From the NCBI GenBank assembly GCA_033964015.1, contig CM066913.1, positions 21,785,854 to 21,849,853 of the forward strand: 64,000 nt of DNA, given 5' to 3'. Positions 22,600-35,172 of this stretch are shown piece after piece (position 1 is the stretch's first letter; every line of letters begins with the position of its first letter). Below the pieces are notes generated by a model. The model made no database searches and was not told the origin of the DNA. It saw nothing but the letters and a program-made list of their open reading frames with translations. The translations under genes were made by a program, and so were the position numbers. The DNA comes from Scolanthus callimorphus (taxonomy: Eukaryota > Cnidaria > Anthozoa > Actiniaria > Edwardsiidae).

Positions 22600-24320
22600 A
22601 TTCTAATTTATTTAATGATATAATCTAGCCATACTAATGTTTACTGTATTTTTCTTCCCCAGGACCCCCCTCCCCCCTAGCTATGCCCCTGGGACCCCTC
22701 TACTAACTATGGTGCAATGGAGAGCTAGGAAGCTTAAAAACAAAATTTCTATACACCCTTTGCTTTCATACAGACATGAATGTTTTGTTATGCTTTACAT
22801 TTTTGTTTGACATTTTTGTTAGAGGTTAAAATCTGCCTGTGTCAGATGCAATTTTGACAGCATAGCAATATTCCAAGTCAGAGAATGCATCCATTTCCAT
22901 CAGCTGATTTAGAGGATATAGAGGCAATGTTCTTGATTGAATTTGGTAAATCAAATCTGAAACTTTGTTTTTAGATGTTTATTAAGAGATTTCTACACAA
23001 ATTCCTCATCTATCGAACAAAAATAATAACAAAGGAGTGGCTGACACAGGCTCTTTAAAGTTGAGGGAGAACATTCTTTTATCCATTAAAGAAGTTAATT
23101 CAGTCCGGGAAATAAGAGAACCCCATCTCCCCTCTTTGAGACACTAAGACAAAAAATTATTAAGTAAAATGGCGAAATTAGCCCAAAGACCCAGCTCCAG
23201 GTCCCCACTGCTCTGGTCTCCATTGGGAAAACACTCATGACTTAGATTGCTTTGCAGCCCCTTCTTCGGCGAAAGTCCGTAAATCGAGGGAGATTTTAGA
23301 GTAGTTTACGGTGTCAAGTTCTCAGGAGAGGGAGAGACGCACCACGGGGGGAAAATGCTGACGTTTTTCCCCCTTGGGTGTCTCTCCCTCTCCTGAGTAA
23401 CTCAACACCATAAACAAATCATAGTGCACCATGGGTTAAAAACATTTCCGTTGATTTACGGAAGTTCAACAAAGAAGAGGCTGCAAGCAGTCTACTCATG
23501 ACTACACTATTCGCATAATTATGATGACTTCACCATAGCACCAATGAGGTGTTGGTACCTTTTAGAGTTCATCTTGAGCAATGAGGTATTTTATGGTAAT
23601 TTTTGCATTATCTCTGATTGGTAAAATATTCTTAGGGCTTTCTCTGGTTTTCCAACAAGCATCCCTATCACTTTGGATTCCGGGGATCATGTCACCCCTA
23701 CTCATGCCAAATACCATGCCTAGATTAGTTTGTCTTGGTTCACAAAAATGAGTAGCGATAATGTATGTACTACAACTCTGATTTGCCATTGCTGCACAGT
23801 TAATTACAGAAACTAATTCATGAGAAAACATAAAAACTGTTTCTAGCAACCAATGCTTAAAACTAGTTTTTCTGTGTGACTTGTTATATAACCTTTTCCA
23901 TCTCTGTTGAAGAAGTATTTTCTGGAATCACGTTGAGATTCAGCACTGAAAAAATACAATTGAGGGTCAGAGTTTTCAGAATGCACACACGCAACCAGTG
24001 TGGGGTATCACTGAAGGTAATACTGACCAATAAAACTGATTTGTTATAAGTACCTCTTCTTCACTATTCTGGGTACCAGAGACTCCAAGCTTCACTCTTT
24101 GATAGAGACATCATTTTCTGACAACGAGTGAAGCCATGTTTTCTTATTTCACATTTCTTTATCTCAGCTGTCAATGTTTAATGTTTGCAAAATCTTAAGG
24201 GGGTACTCTCTTATAATTGTATACACATATGTGCTGCCCTATAGGGGTATGGTTTTTGGCTCCTGAGGTCTGCGGAAGGGTATTGTTTTCCGCTTGTTTG
24301 GTTTCTCATAGGGTATGTTG
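22600..24320. other. Non-coding stretch with dispersed repeats
   Basis: About 22,855-23,060 is a diverged copy of 2,520-2,710. About 23,325-23,400 is a small hairpin of GGAGAGGGAGAGACGC and its complement. A 95-codon minus-strand frame at 23562-23849 has no recognised homology or splice context. Confidence 0.45.
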
Positions 24321-24326
24321 TTCAGT

Positions 24327-24531
24327 ATGAGGGGTAGCGATTAGTAGAGTCTCGGAATCTCGGAATTTGTAACGTGCGTCTCGGAACCTCGGATTTTCAC
24401 CCTCAAACTTTTAAATACAGTAAATATATGATTGAGCTGAAATTTTCTCTCCGTCTCGGGCTCAGATTTTAAACTGCAAGTCTCGGCGTCTCGACAAGTC
24501 TCGGATTTACCCATCGTAACCCCTAGTATGA
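24327..24531. mobile_element. Element with AGGGGTAGCGAT ends and repeated TCTCGGA
   Basis: GAGGGGTAGCGATTAG at the left and ATCGTAACCCCTAGTA at the right are inverted. The inside repeats TCTCGGA words. The element at about 32,548-32,742 (AGGGGTGGCGAATGGTC and its complement) looks like a relative. Confidence 0.55.
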
Positions 24532-24765
24532 CTTCCCTGCAAACAAATTTCAATCAAAGTTGTGCTGCATTTAGTGATAAAGATAACCTAAGACAGTTAC
24601 ATTGACTAAACAAAATTCCACTTTGATTGCGACCAGCTGGACCACCCTGGTAACTAACTTTAGGTCTGTGGTCCATACCTACAGTAAAAATTGGCTAGAA
24701 TAAGGGCCAGGTTTTGGAGACGTCAGCAGGACACCCTTACTCAAAAATCTTGGGAATACCCAACA

Positions 24766-25152
24766 CCCGGGGGGGGGGGGGGGGGGGACTCCTATATTCG
24801 AATGCTAGGGGTGACCGTCGTATTTTTAGGGGTTGAAATCGGCGATCTGGTATTTTTTAGGGGTTCGAAAATAACAAACGGTATAGTAAGAAAAATAGGT
24901 ATTTTTTAGGGAGTTCTCACGCAAAAAAGGTAGTGTTTTTGAAAGTCGAGAGGATACATTTGATGTATAGTAAATAAACGGCCAGAACAAAATTTAATCT
25001 GTCAAAATTGTTGGTATTTTTTAGGGTATTTTCAGATTGAGGGGTATTTTTTAGGTTGGAAATTTTTCCGACCAGGTATTTTTTAGGGTCAAAATTGGAG
25101 TTTCCCGACGGTCACCCCTAGCATTTTAACCTTAGAGTCCCCTCCCCGGGAC
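24766..25152. mobile_element. Inverted-repeat element carrying ATTTTTTAGGGG repeats
   Basis: A CCCGGG plus G-tract left end and a CCCCTCCCCGGG right end flank GCTAGGGGTGACCGTCG and its complement CGACGGTCACCCCTAGC. Inside, TATTTTTTAGGG recurs several times. A homologous element lies at 46244-46760. Confidence 0.7.
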
Positions 25153-25224
25153 CCACAATGGGCCATTTTTTCCAGACGAATTCAAAATGTCTGAGCAACA
25201 AACACACACTCGAAGATATTTAAT

Positions 25225-25734
25225 TAAGGGAGTGGTCATTATTTATTGATGGGGAGGGCCAGTAAATTTGGGGGGAGGGCCACAATTTTTAGCTGCCCAT
25301 TTAAAGAGGATCCAATTTTTTTAGGCACACTTCTGGGGGAGGGTTACAATTTTTTGGGCGCCAGATAAGAATATTTTAAAAGTATTCTGAGATCCGAAAG
25401 GCTATTTAAAAAAGCAATTCCATGGAAACGTACCCTCATAGCCTCACCAGCAAATTTTCTCTGGGAAATTTGTGCTTCCCAAAATTGAGTTGTAGTTTTA
25501 CTGCTGGTGCCATGAGCAAATGTAGTGTATACATCATAGGACCGCTCCCCTCAAGTTATATAAGGGGTCTCAGTAACAGATAGGGGGGGGGGGCTACATT
25601 TTTCGGCCCTCTTTGAGGGAGGGTCACAATTTTTTGGGCCCGAATTTATTGAGGGGGATCAAAATTTTGGGCATTTAAGTTTTAGAAAAATACTGGCCCG
25701 CCTGCACCCCCCAATAAATAATGACCATTCCCTA
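25225..25734. mobile_element. Element of the GGTCATTATTTA terminal-repeat family
   Basis: AAGGGAGTGGTCATTATTTA on the left mirrors TAAATAATGACCATTCCCT on the right. GGGGGAGGGCCACAATTTTT-type words repeat near both ends. Related copies are at 27526-27738, 33838-35570 and 56506-57606. Confidence 0.75.
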
Positions 25735-25848
25735 ATATTCCTTCAATCCATGTTAAAAAAAACATTTTGGCTTGTCCGACATAGCAACAGTAATTAGGAA
25801 GGTAAAACAATGAATGCGGGATCGGTGAATTCTTAGTGAAGGACTTAC

Positions 25849-28800
25849 TTTACAAAAACCACAGTTCCCACACGTTTGGCAGCAGGCAGAACGTGCGATG
25901 AGGTCAATGTTGCACAGTCGTGAAGCCTGATTTATGTATTGGCATGCCTTTATCCTGTCGCTACAACCACACGATGCTAGTACCGCCACTGTTTGAGTGG
26001 CGGAGGGATGGCGGTGCTGACCTGTACAAGAATGAGTAGAACATTTGGTGACATGAACAAACATCAGGGGTGGATTTAATTAGGGGGAGCAGGGGCCACG
26101 GCCACCCTTCTCTGGAGATTTTCCCATACATTTACTGTATTTGCTGGAGGAAGTTTGACATTTTTTCTCCCATGTTTTCACCGCCCCTTTCTGAAATTCC
26201 TTGATCCGCCGATGAACCAATGAACATTCACCTTCAGCAATCTTTAGAGCTGTTTTCTTTGAGTTTCTCAGAACATCTTTGCGAAAGCTTCCGCAGTAAT
26301 ACAATGAAAACTTTGTTTTTGCTTATACTTGAACAGCAAAAAAATTCACAGGAATTTAGCGCGCGCGCCTCAGAATTCAGTGCACGTGCGACTCATCCCT
26401 CGTACCCAGGCGCATTCCTGCGGATTTCGGGCCGAGCGAAACTGGCCGAGCGAAACTAGTAGCGAGTGAAGTGCGCAGTGGATCATGACCCTTCCCGTGG
26501 TCCCTTTGCGCTAACGCTAATCCTTCCCATGATGCATTGCTCGCTCGTCGATAGCGCCTTTTATGAAAATCTGCCTCTTCCGCATAAGTACAGACGCTTT
26601 GGTATACGAGGCAGGGACTCCAGCGAAAATTATATTCGAGATCACAGTTACCTCCGCATTTATATTCGCACTCCTGTTTTGACATGAACCTGTTGGCGTT
26701 TCCTCCGCAGCCGCCGTAGTAGAAGATTCTGCATTTCTTCAAGTTCGGGTGGAAGTACCACGCCATGATGTTGGCGCGACAGGGCCCGACCTTGGGACGC
26801 AAATGGCAGTAGTCGTGGGCCACTGAAAATGGATGACACACTTATTTACCCGGACCGAGGGAAACAGTATACACTTAATGACTGCGTCCGAGGGAAACAG
26901 CGAGTTTTGTTTTCCCGAGAATCTCGATGTTTCCCGAGACGAAGTCGGGGGAACATCGAGATTCGAGGGAAAACAAAACTCGCTGATTCCCGAGGGTGCA
27001 GTCATTAAGTGTTTTATTATATAGCAAAAGAAAATACGGTAAACATGGGTAAAAATAGTCCGCCGAAATTTCTCGCTCTAGCGATGTCGCCCGCGCGGGC
27101 AACAACTTTTTAATTGTAGCCCGCGCGGGCTACATTGAATTTGTAGCCCGCCACGTGACCATGATAGAACCAATCAGAGCGCGCGCTTTGATCGAATAAA
27201 CACGAGCTATATAATATTATGTTTTGTGGTCCGAGACCGCTGATGTTTCCTGAAGTGGAGCTGAGGAAAATATCAGCGGTCGAGGGACCACAAAACATAA
27301 GTACTTTATAATCATACCAAGTGTCAAAGAGAACAAAACAAAAACAGAGAAATATTAAGAAGAGTTTTCTTACGTGAATGAATTGCGCGCAAATTCAGTT
27401 TCCGGTTTCTGATATTTTTCAGTCACGCGTTCTCTGGTTTTGTTATTCCCGGTCAAATTCTTGAGTTTCACGTGTCACGTGACCAAACTAAAACTCCCTT
27501 AGATATGCCTTTATTCCACGACAATAAGGGAGTGGTCATTATTTAACCGGTGGGTCAGCGTGTCAGCGTGTCAGCGTGAGTTCGACGTTACAAGCATAGA
27601 AGTTCATTGGGCCGGCCGCATTTTACGCACGTGAATAAAGAATAAGAATGCGATCCTCTCTTTCTGCAAAACGTCGGGGGTTCCTTTCCAATACGATTCG
27701 TTCCCGCCAAGGCGATAAATAATGACCGGTCCCTTACCCTTAGTTCAATGGTGATTAGCAGTTTGAGTATGGCAGAACAGTAACACTACGAGGGGCGGGG
27801 GGGGGGGGGGGGGGTCATGGGGGGGGGGGGGGGGTCATATTTTTTGGGCTAGCATTTGAGGGAGGTCTAAATTTTTGGGCCCCGGGTTTGAAAAAAATGC
27901 CGGCCCAGTAGAAACTTCCATATAAGGAAATTATAGAAAACGACACATTTCAACGAGAACTTTCTTGATATTATGCCCTCTGTGCCCTGGGTATCTAGTG
28001 GTTATTTTTCTCGAAGCACAAATAAGGGAAGCGGTCAAAACATTTGTACTCGAACGAAACCCGACTTTATCATGGGAGGTGGTAGGTCCCGGGTTGTACC
28101 ACCCCACCTGCTTTTTTAATCCCCGTTTTCTATATTGTCATAAGTCCAGTCAATGAAAAGGGCTTCTTTAGAAATAGATTGATCTCTACCGACAAAAGAC
28201 CAATTTTTGCTGCGCAGTGACCGAAGGGAGCGGAGCAGCCTTCTACTTTTAGCGGACGAAATATCGATTTTTAAACTACCAGCCTGCTTTGCGAGCATGC
28301 ACGACGATGTTTATTCCAAAAAGACGTGAAAATCTTATTTCTAGTTCCTATTGCTCCATTTCATTGGTTGGTTTGAAACTATAGAATACTCTCTTTCTAA
28401 AACTGTGTGCTTTATAGTCTGGAGGTCAAGCAGGCACATAACGTGGAATGAAGGCAAATGAAAGGTTTCTTGCCAATCTGATTTCTAACTGTCATTCAGT
28501 GTTTTTTTTAGCTTTTTTACCATTCGTAGCAATGCCTTTAAGTTTGATTTGATCCCTTTGTTAGCATCATGATGTACAGATATTGCGCAGCATTTCATAT
28601 CTGTCAGAACTAGCCTACTTATAGCCTAGCCCTGTTATTCCATTGATTAGTCAATTAGAGAAAGTTTCATTAGAAAAATGAGATTCTATACTTATTCTAA
28701 TGTGATGATGCGAGCTTATAGGAGGATCCTTTGTTTACATTTAGAGCTCATTAGCATAAGCAATGTTCAGAATCAGACCGTTCGAGGGAGCTATAAAGTG

Positions 28801-30609
28801 ATGCGTTCTGAATATCAATAGAGTACTGTAAATAAAACATAATTGGAAAATTTCAAGCTGATATCTCGAATTCTAAGCGCGTGGTGCAACGTTCAATTTA
28901 GAGGAAACACGAGAACTAATTAGTGTTTTGCCCCAATGATTTTCACACAATTTTGAAAGCTTCAACTAGCCTGAAAAATGACACAGAAACAAAGGAAACA
29001 AGTCAAGACTTTTTTAAGAATGAACAATAAACTTGTTTGAGCTTTTCGTTGCATTTTCGAAGCTAAAAACGGCGTTTCGAAATTCCTTGAATGTAAACAA
29101 TGACGTCAGCAAGGATCCTCCTATAGCAAGCAGATCACAGTTTAATTTTAATTAAAACTCTTGTCAAAAAATATAGCGAGACCTTAGCTTATTCTTTGCA
29201 CATTTTTTTCTCCGGGTGAGCGTTTATCATAAACTCCCAGACGAGCCAGTGACTGGTATTTTGTGTCCCATGATAGAATTTCCATGGTGGAGCCTGCCCC
29301 ACCTAGTCTACATTTCAGAAATATATTTTAATTTCAAATTCTTTAGGGAAGAGGTCAAAACACTTGTACTCGACTGGTACCCAGTTTTTTCAGGGGAGGT
29401 GGTGGGTACCGGCATCTACCCCCTTAGGTACCTAATACCCCTTTTTCAGACCTCCTTTTCTCAGAGCATGATCTAGGGGTACCTGTTTCTATTGCACATA
29501 TGGACTTCTCTCGCTGCGAGAAAAGCGTTTGAGCATTCACCTTTTTAATATTTATACTTGCTCCTAAAATTCAGCTCTGAGAGGAAGGTGGCTCCGGTAA
29601 GCCACGATTTTAACCCCTAAAAGATACAACGAGAACCCCCGCGGGAGTTCCCTCCCGGGCCAGGAAATAACATGAATTTCAACTTAGCACAATTCAGTTA
29701 GCGATGCCAAAACGACCATTGAGGTGTGATACTCGCTTATAATTTATGTATTTTTGTCGCCATTCTGTCACAACTCCCTGCCCTGTCCTATCTTCATCGC
29801 ACTCATTCAACGATGCGCCTTTTCATCAACGTCTGCGTTATTCTAATTACAGCTATCGTCAAACAAAAGGTCACGCGCCAGTCTGTTAAAAACTAAAAGG
29901 TGACAGACAGTTATTTTGCGCAACGTGCCGCAAATCAGTTTTCGATTAATGGAAACACCCGATCGTCACGTCCGTTTTACGAACAAGGGCATAGTAATTT
30001 GCTAAAGTGATTGAAAATCGTTCGCTCTCAAGAGGACGCAGAAGGCGCGCGAAGGCGGAAGAAACTAGAAGTTATATTATAGCTGAAGTGGTTCCATTAC
30101 AAGAGCTCGGAAGTAAACATTTCCTCATCTGTTCAAGGAAAAGATGTTTACGTCCGCACCAAACAGGCTCTTTGTCCACCCAGCAAAAGTACAAGTAGAG
30201 TCCGCTATACGCCCACTGAAAGTACTGAGCTTTGCAGGGTTTCGATATTGCATCCGCGTGAAAGAACGCCTGTAAATACAAGATTGCTGTTTCATATTTT
30301 AAGGCGAATACCTCCCAGTACTTGTAGCTAGGAATTTCAAACTCCTCTCAAGCTAACGGTTTCATAATTGAGAGGACGTTTTTTCTGCGTTCAGTGTCAT
30401 TTGGTTGGTTTTATAGTCTTGATCATAACATGACACCGAAATTTCTTAAGTGGTTTGTTTCTCGACACAAATTTGGCGCCAATTACGCGCAAAAAGATCG
30501 TTAGTGTCGTTAAATATGACAATATCAATGATAAAACTAGCGGACCAATAGTCCTCACCTGTGTAGTATGTAAGTGAACAAGGGAAAGTACAATGAAAAG
30601 CGTCTTCAT
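25849..30609 (-). CDS. Secreted Kunitz plus ShK-like domain protein, spliced
   Basis: Exons seen: 30559-30609 (signal peptide, MKTLFIVLSLVHLHTTQ), 30152-30269 (four-cysteine segment), 26652-26822 (Kunitz) and 25849-26021 (ShK-like). Phases close at each junction (0, 1, 1). The Kunitz exon has the family spacing C-x8-C-x15-C-x7-C-x12-C-x3-C and an arginine after the second cysteine, the usual primary contact of trypsin-type inhibitors. The last exon has a six-cysteine array ending CQTCGNC, as in ShK/SXC domains. Predicted location is extracellular. The family includes protease inhibitors and cnidarian venom components, and sequence alone cannot choose between them. A 3' terminal exon was not found, so the gene is incomplete on that side. 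Confidence 0.7.
26870..27012. repeat. Palindromic element, copy with AAACAAAACTCGCTG
   Basis: GGGAAACAGCGAGTTTTGTT pairs with AACAAAACTCGCTGATTCCC. The inner hairpin centres on GGGAACATCGAGATTC. It lies in the intron next to the Kunitz exon. Confidence 0.7.
27205..27310. repeat. Palindromic element with TTATGTTTTGTGGTCC ends
   Basis: TTATGTTTTGTGGTCCGAGA on the left is inverted as TCGAGGGACCACAAAACATA on the right, with an inner hairpin around CGCTGATGTTTCCT. It lies in the Kunitz-ShK gene intron. Confidence 0.65.
27526..27738. mobile_element. Short copy of the GGTCATTATTTA family
   Basis: AAGGGAGTGGTCATTATTTA and GATAAATAATGACCGG are the inverted ends. Inside is GTGAGTTCGACGTTACAAGC, which also occurs in variant form near 34,278 and 57,196 in other copies of the family. 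Confidence 0.7.
27790..30150. other. Intronic stretch with G tracts and relic repeats
   Basis: Contains two long G runs (27,797-27,835), a relic with AAAGATACAACGAGAACCCC near 29,620 and otherwise AT-rich intron of the Kunitz-ShK gene. No exon was supported. Confidence 0.4.
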
Positions 30610-33090
30610 GCTTTCGTTTTTTTCACCTCTTCGCTTGCTTGAGAACTTGCTGCACTCTTAACCGTTTATCTGTTACTTGCCTCGCGTCTGATAGCATTTA
30701 TCTGTTATATTAACTAGGCTTATGTTAAGAATGTCAAGGGGCTTAGTGACGTCGTAAGGGGACCCATATTTACCCCAGATGTTTAGTATACCATAGTGTA
30801 TGGACCTGGCCCCTCCCTAGATGCCATTCGTGTTTATTTCAAACAGATCTTGATCGAGGCAACGCAAGAAAAACTTCAAAACACGCAAAGGGTTTAAATC
30901 TCATATTGACAATATCTCTCAACCTCTTCTTCGAAGTTCTAAAAGCACTTGACGTGATATGCAATGTTGTCAAGTTACTCAAGATCTAGACTCAGCTAAT
31001 GCACATCTTGAAATACTAGTGGAAGAAGGTCGAGCTAGCGAAATGGCATTTTGATTAAATTAGTCCCATAGAGAGGCCCCACCCTATGAAGGTACACCTT
31101 TCAGAACACAAGGTCTCGATGGGGCAAAATATTAACAAAATATTTAACAGGCGTAAAATATTTCCTGACCACCGACAAAAAGGGACCGAAAATAACTGAC
31201 TACCCATAAATAACTGACTACACCCACAATGGCGAAAAAAACTTGAACTGACAAGTAGAGACATTTTAACTGACTAACGACATGCTGCCCCCCCTTCCCC
31301 CCCCCCCCCCCCCCCAATCCAAAGAACAGGTTGCATAGTCACAACTTGTCGATCAGTTGTAGTTGTAGTAGCTGTAGTCAGTTGACTATAACAGATAGTT
31401 GTGAAGGTGCGACCCCTTCTGAAATAGGTGTATAATCTTCGAGGGCTTGCCAACTAGATGTTCACCGACCAACGCGACCTGGTCTGAGTTTTCAAAGTCT
31501 CCCAAAAAACGCCATGATCTCTGTGCGCGCGTCATTTTGTACGTGTTTGCTGAGTTACGTCCCAAATAAATGCCATACGCGTACAACATCACGGGCGCTA
31601 CCGAGATCAAGGCGTGCCCTCTACTGCAGTCTAGTTTGTTTGGGCGATAACCGAATCTACCCACTTTCCAACATATCTTTATCGTTATCTTTAGTAGAGG
31701 TTGTCTAGGGTTACAGACCATTTAGCTTTATGCTCATTATTTTGTCTTGTCTCTTTGTTCACCGAAATATTTATCAATTAAAGTTGCCTTATAGACAATT
31801 ACAACCCTCTATTCAAAATGTTTTTTTGCTGATGTGAGATTTTTGTTTGGATCAAATACTATAGCCTGCTAGAGCTTAGAATACGTTTTTCGGGCTGTTT
31901 TGAAATTAAATGTCGGTTGCCCGATCCGCCCAATTGAAACAGACCTGACAGACCAACAAACGCCTCGCGCAAACATGCTATCAATATTAATTCAAACGGC
32001 TTCCCACTTCTACCAAACGTTACGTGACTAGAAATACGGGGAGGAGGTTACTAGAGGGTGAAATCGGTTCAAGTGAAGAATACATTATCGACGATCATTT
32101 TCTCTTGTTTTTTTTGTATTCAAAAATCAATAGACCTTTTTCCAAAATGGCCCCCGCAAATGCACATGTCTTAAAATTAAACTGACTGAAAATAAAATAC
32201 TGGCACTAGAAAGGGTATCCTCACATTAGTAATCCTTTAAATTTTCGTTATGCCAAATGCCATGTCGGCTGAGAAATCAGAGTCTGAAAACTGAAAATTT
32301 TACAGAGATTTGTATGACTGGGGTATATGACGCATACCCCCAGTCATACAAACGTCTGTAAATTTTCAAATTTTTAACGTTCGTTTTCTCGGAAGATATT
32401 GGATATAATGCAGCGAAATATTGTATATTTTGTGTATATTGAGCAAAACACGGTTACGTGACCTGATGCTGGAGTTTTTAAAACAAGCCATCATGATTAT
32501 AAAATTCCCGGGGTTTCTTCCTCTATAAAGTTTCCCCAGTTACAAATATAGGGGTGGCGAATGGTCAATCTCTCGATTTGAGATTCGCCATATAAACACA
32601 ACAAACTGGAAAATCCGAGATCCGAGACGACCTGAAAAAAAAATCCGAGACCCGAGAACGGCAAATTAAAAAATACGAGAATTCGAGAACGCCTAAAATT
32701 TCGCGAGAAAACAGTTTTTTTGAAGGACCATTCGCCACCCCTAAATATCGCGCGCCACCCCCAACCCCCCGTTATAATCACAACCCCCGGCCCCGTAGTT
32801 ATTTGTATTGAGCAGTGCACAAACTATAGAGAGACATATGCAAGGGATTTTATCCATCTGAGAGAGAATAACAATTTTCAAACGCGCTTTATTTTTTTTT
32901 GGAGAGAAGTGGATATAATTTTTTTTTATACTCAGTCTGTCCGTGACTGAAAGAATGATTTGTTTCGTTGTTCACAATTGAGTGTTTTTCGCAGTTTTTG
33001 GCAGTTTCTATAATCTTATGTCACACACTGTTAACTCTTTTAACTAGACCCAGAATTCAGTCACACTAGTTTCAGGCATCACGGCCTTGT
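30610..33090. other. Intergenic stretch with relic elements
   Basis: Holds a C tract near 31,290-31,315 and an inverted pair at about 32,548-32,742 (AGGGGTGGCGAATGGTC and its complement) with repeated CCGAGA words. There is also a hairpin near 32,320-32,350 around GACTGGGGGTATATGACGCA. No gene could be supported. Confidence 0.45.
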
Positions 33091-33093
33091 CTC

Positions 33094-33317
33094 TCATGAG
33101 CCTGCAGGCACAGGACGAAACTGAGGAGACTTCACAATAATTTTGCACAGCGTCTTCTCATCCAGCCCTGCAGGGCCTTCATTCTTGACGAGACTTGAAT
33201 GGCGGCCACAGGGAGCCCGATGTATCTGGGTGCTGGCTAGGGTGGCCGGAGTGCAGAAGACGCTCGAAAGAACACCAGTAGAGGCCAAGAAGCTTGGTCG
33301 TCTTGCAGTAGTGCATA
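33094..33317 (-). other. Exon-like segment with a short cysteine motif
   Basis: A good acceptor (TTTGTTTTACAG) on the minus strand opens into a frame reading HYCKTTKLLGLYWCSFER, which resembles the four-cysteine exon at 30152-30269 (CKAQ...GLYLYFC). No convincing donor or neighbouring exon was found and the frame is not settled. Confidence 0.25.
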
Positions 33318-34658
33318 CTGTAAAACAAATTTAAAAAACTACAACTGGGCGTCTAGAATTCCCTCCGATTGAAGCTATAGATATGCATGCTAAATTCTAG
33401 CGCAATTCCATTGGTCGAGAGTGATCACGAGACATGGATAGCGATCACGTGACATGGATAGTACCCCATTTGCGAGCGACTATCTGTCAATCATGGTTCC
33501 CCTTTCGCTCAAAATGTAGCGTTGTACAATAAAAACAATTGGGCTCTTCTTTCGAAGTTTTTCCTTGAACATTTGGGTAGCACTAGATGCATGAAAACAA
33601 ACGGAACAAAAGCGAAACGAAAACTTTAGAATGAGACAATGGAAAAGAGTAAACGACCGTGAGACCAAAACAAAAGCTTTCCGTACGAAGGAAAACAAGA
33701 AATATATTCAGAAACTTCATAATAAGTTGTGAAATCAAATTTCCTCGAACAATTAATTCCTCCACAATAGTGGCTTCGACGGAAAAATGGCAAAGCATTG
33801 TTAGTTGCAGGTAAGAGGAAACGAAATTATTTTAGTTCTAGGGAGCGGTCATTAACTAATGGGGGGGGGGGGGAGGGCCGGTAAATTTGTGGGGAGGGCC
33901 ACGTTTTTTTTGGGCGCCCATTTGGGGAGGGCGAAAATTTTTTGGGCGCCCCTTTGGGGAAGGTCACAACTTTTGGGCCTTGTTCAAATTGAACTGATAG
34001 CCTAAACGAAAAACGAGCGAAAATAAAATCAAGAGAAAAGAAAGTAGAAAGCGTGCAAATCAGGAAGAGAGGCAGAAAGTAATAGGAAGGGAAGCATAAT
34101 AAAAAATGAGGCGCGCTCCGCGCGCATAAAGAATATAATCTAATATAGTCTTTGACAACTCGAGCAACGAAGACACTACCTTCGCACGTCCCTTCGCACC
34201 GTTCACAAGAACAAATCTTGACGAGAAAAAACAAACTCTACCAAAATGCCCTGCAGTGATAGGCAAGAAGAGTAAGCGTGAGTTCGGCGTTACAGGCCCG
34301 AAATTCGTCACTTCGGGCCGCGCTTCACGCAAATGAATAATAATAAGTTCGTCATTTCTGAATAATGAAACGTACACGATTTGTTTACTATACACACAAA
34401 AAACGAATGTTCATCTACACTTTCTTTGAGGCTTGAGGAAATGCGTTTATCAAAATTCGGCGCGTTTCGCGCGCAACGAAAGAAAAATGCAATCCCCTTT
34501 ATCTGTAAATTGTCTTCTACGGGGTCGGGGGGGGGGGGGGGGGGGGGGGGGGGGAACACGAAAACGTTTAACTGCTCTGAGGGCGGGCGATCACGTTAAT
34601 CATTGTACTTATAGAGGGAGGTCACTGCAGTTTGATCCCCTCCCCCCAAGCGATAAAT

Positions 34659-34937
34659 GACGACCGGTAAGATATGTACATATCAAAGCGAAAACAAGAG
34701 AAGATAGTATAGTAACTGCAGATATTGCACGGTCTTTAGTGCAAGGCGATAGCGACACTGAAGAAGAGGATGATTTAGAAGCCGAGGATGAGGAATTTGA
34801 TGATGCTGTGATAGAAAAAATTGGCAGCGATGATGCCGAAAGTGATGATGAGGAAAGTGCAGATGATGTGAAGATGATGGGAGGCAAGGTGAAAAGGAAG
34901 AAAGAGAGGAGGGAAGCATTTCAATGCCAAAAGATCT
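34659..34937 (+). pseudogene. Highly acidic coding-like fragment inside the large element
   Basis: An open frame encodes a strongly acidic stretch (GDSDTEEEDDLEAEDEEFDD, then more D/E) followed by a basic patch (KVKRKKERREAF). Composition is very unlike the surrounding AT-rich repeat. It is cut by the element inserted at 34,938. It may be a captured host exon or the tail of a lost transposase. I cannot assign a family. Confidence 0.4.
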
Positions 34938-35172
34938 GCAGGGCCATAGCGCTTACAGGGGCCGGGGGGTCGTGCCCCCAGCCCCCAGTTTTTTTCCATA
35001 CAATCCTTAAACTTCCAATTTTGGCACCCTGCACATCAGAGTTCCCACCATTGTCGGTGCGCTTCGCGCGCAAGAGTTTAAACCTGCTATAACAACTGCC
35101 TTGTGTCTTTTATACGTCGTGCCCCCCCCCCCCCCCCAACAGTTTTTGGAGGCTTGCTACGGCCCTGCTGGA
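34938..35172. mobile_element. Element with AGGGCCATAGC / GCTACGGCCCT ends
   Basis: GCAGGGCCATAGCGC on the left and GCTTGCTACGGCCCTGC on the right are inverted ends. The inside has G- and C-rich tracts around GTGCCCCCAGCCCCC. A relative lies at 36737-36920. Confidence 0.6.

Noticed and set aside
23562..23849. 95-codon minus-strand frame
   Set aside because: No recognised family, no splice context and it lies among repeats. It might be a decayed gene but cannot be supported.
31386..31721. 111-codon minus-strand frame
   Set aside because: No recognisable domain and no supporting splice sites.
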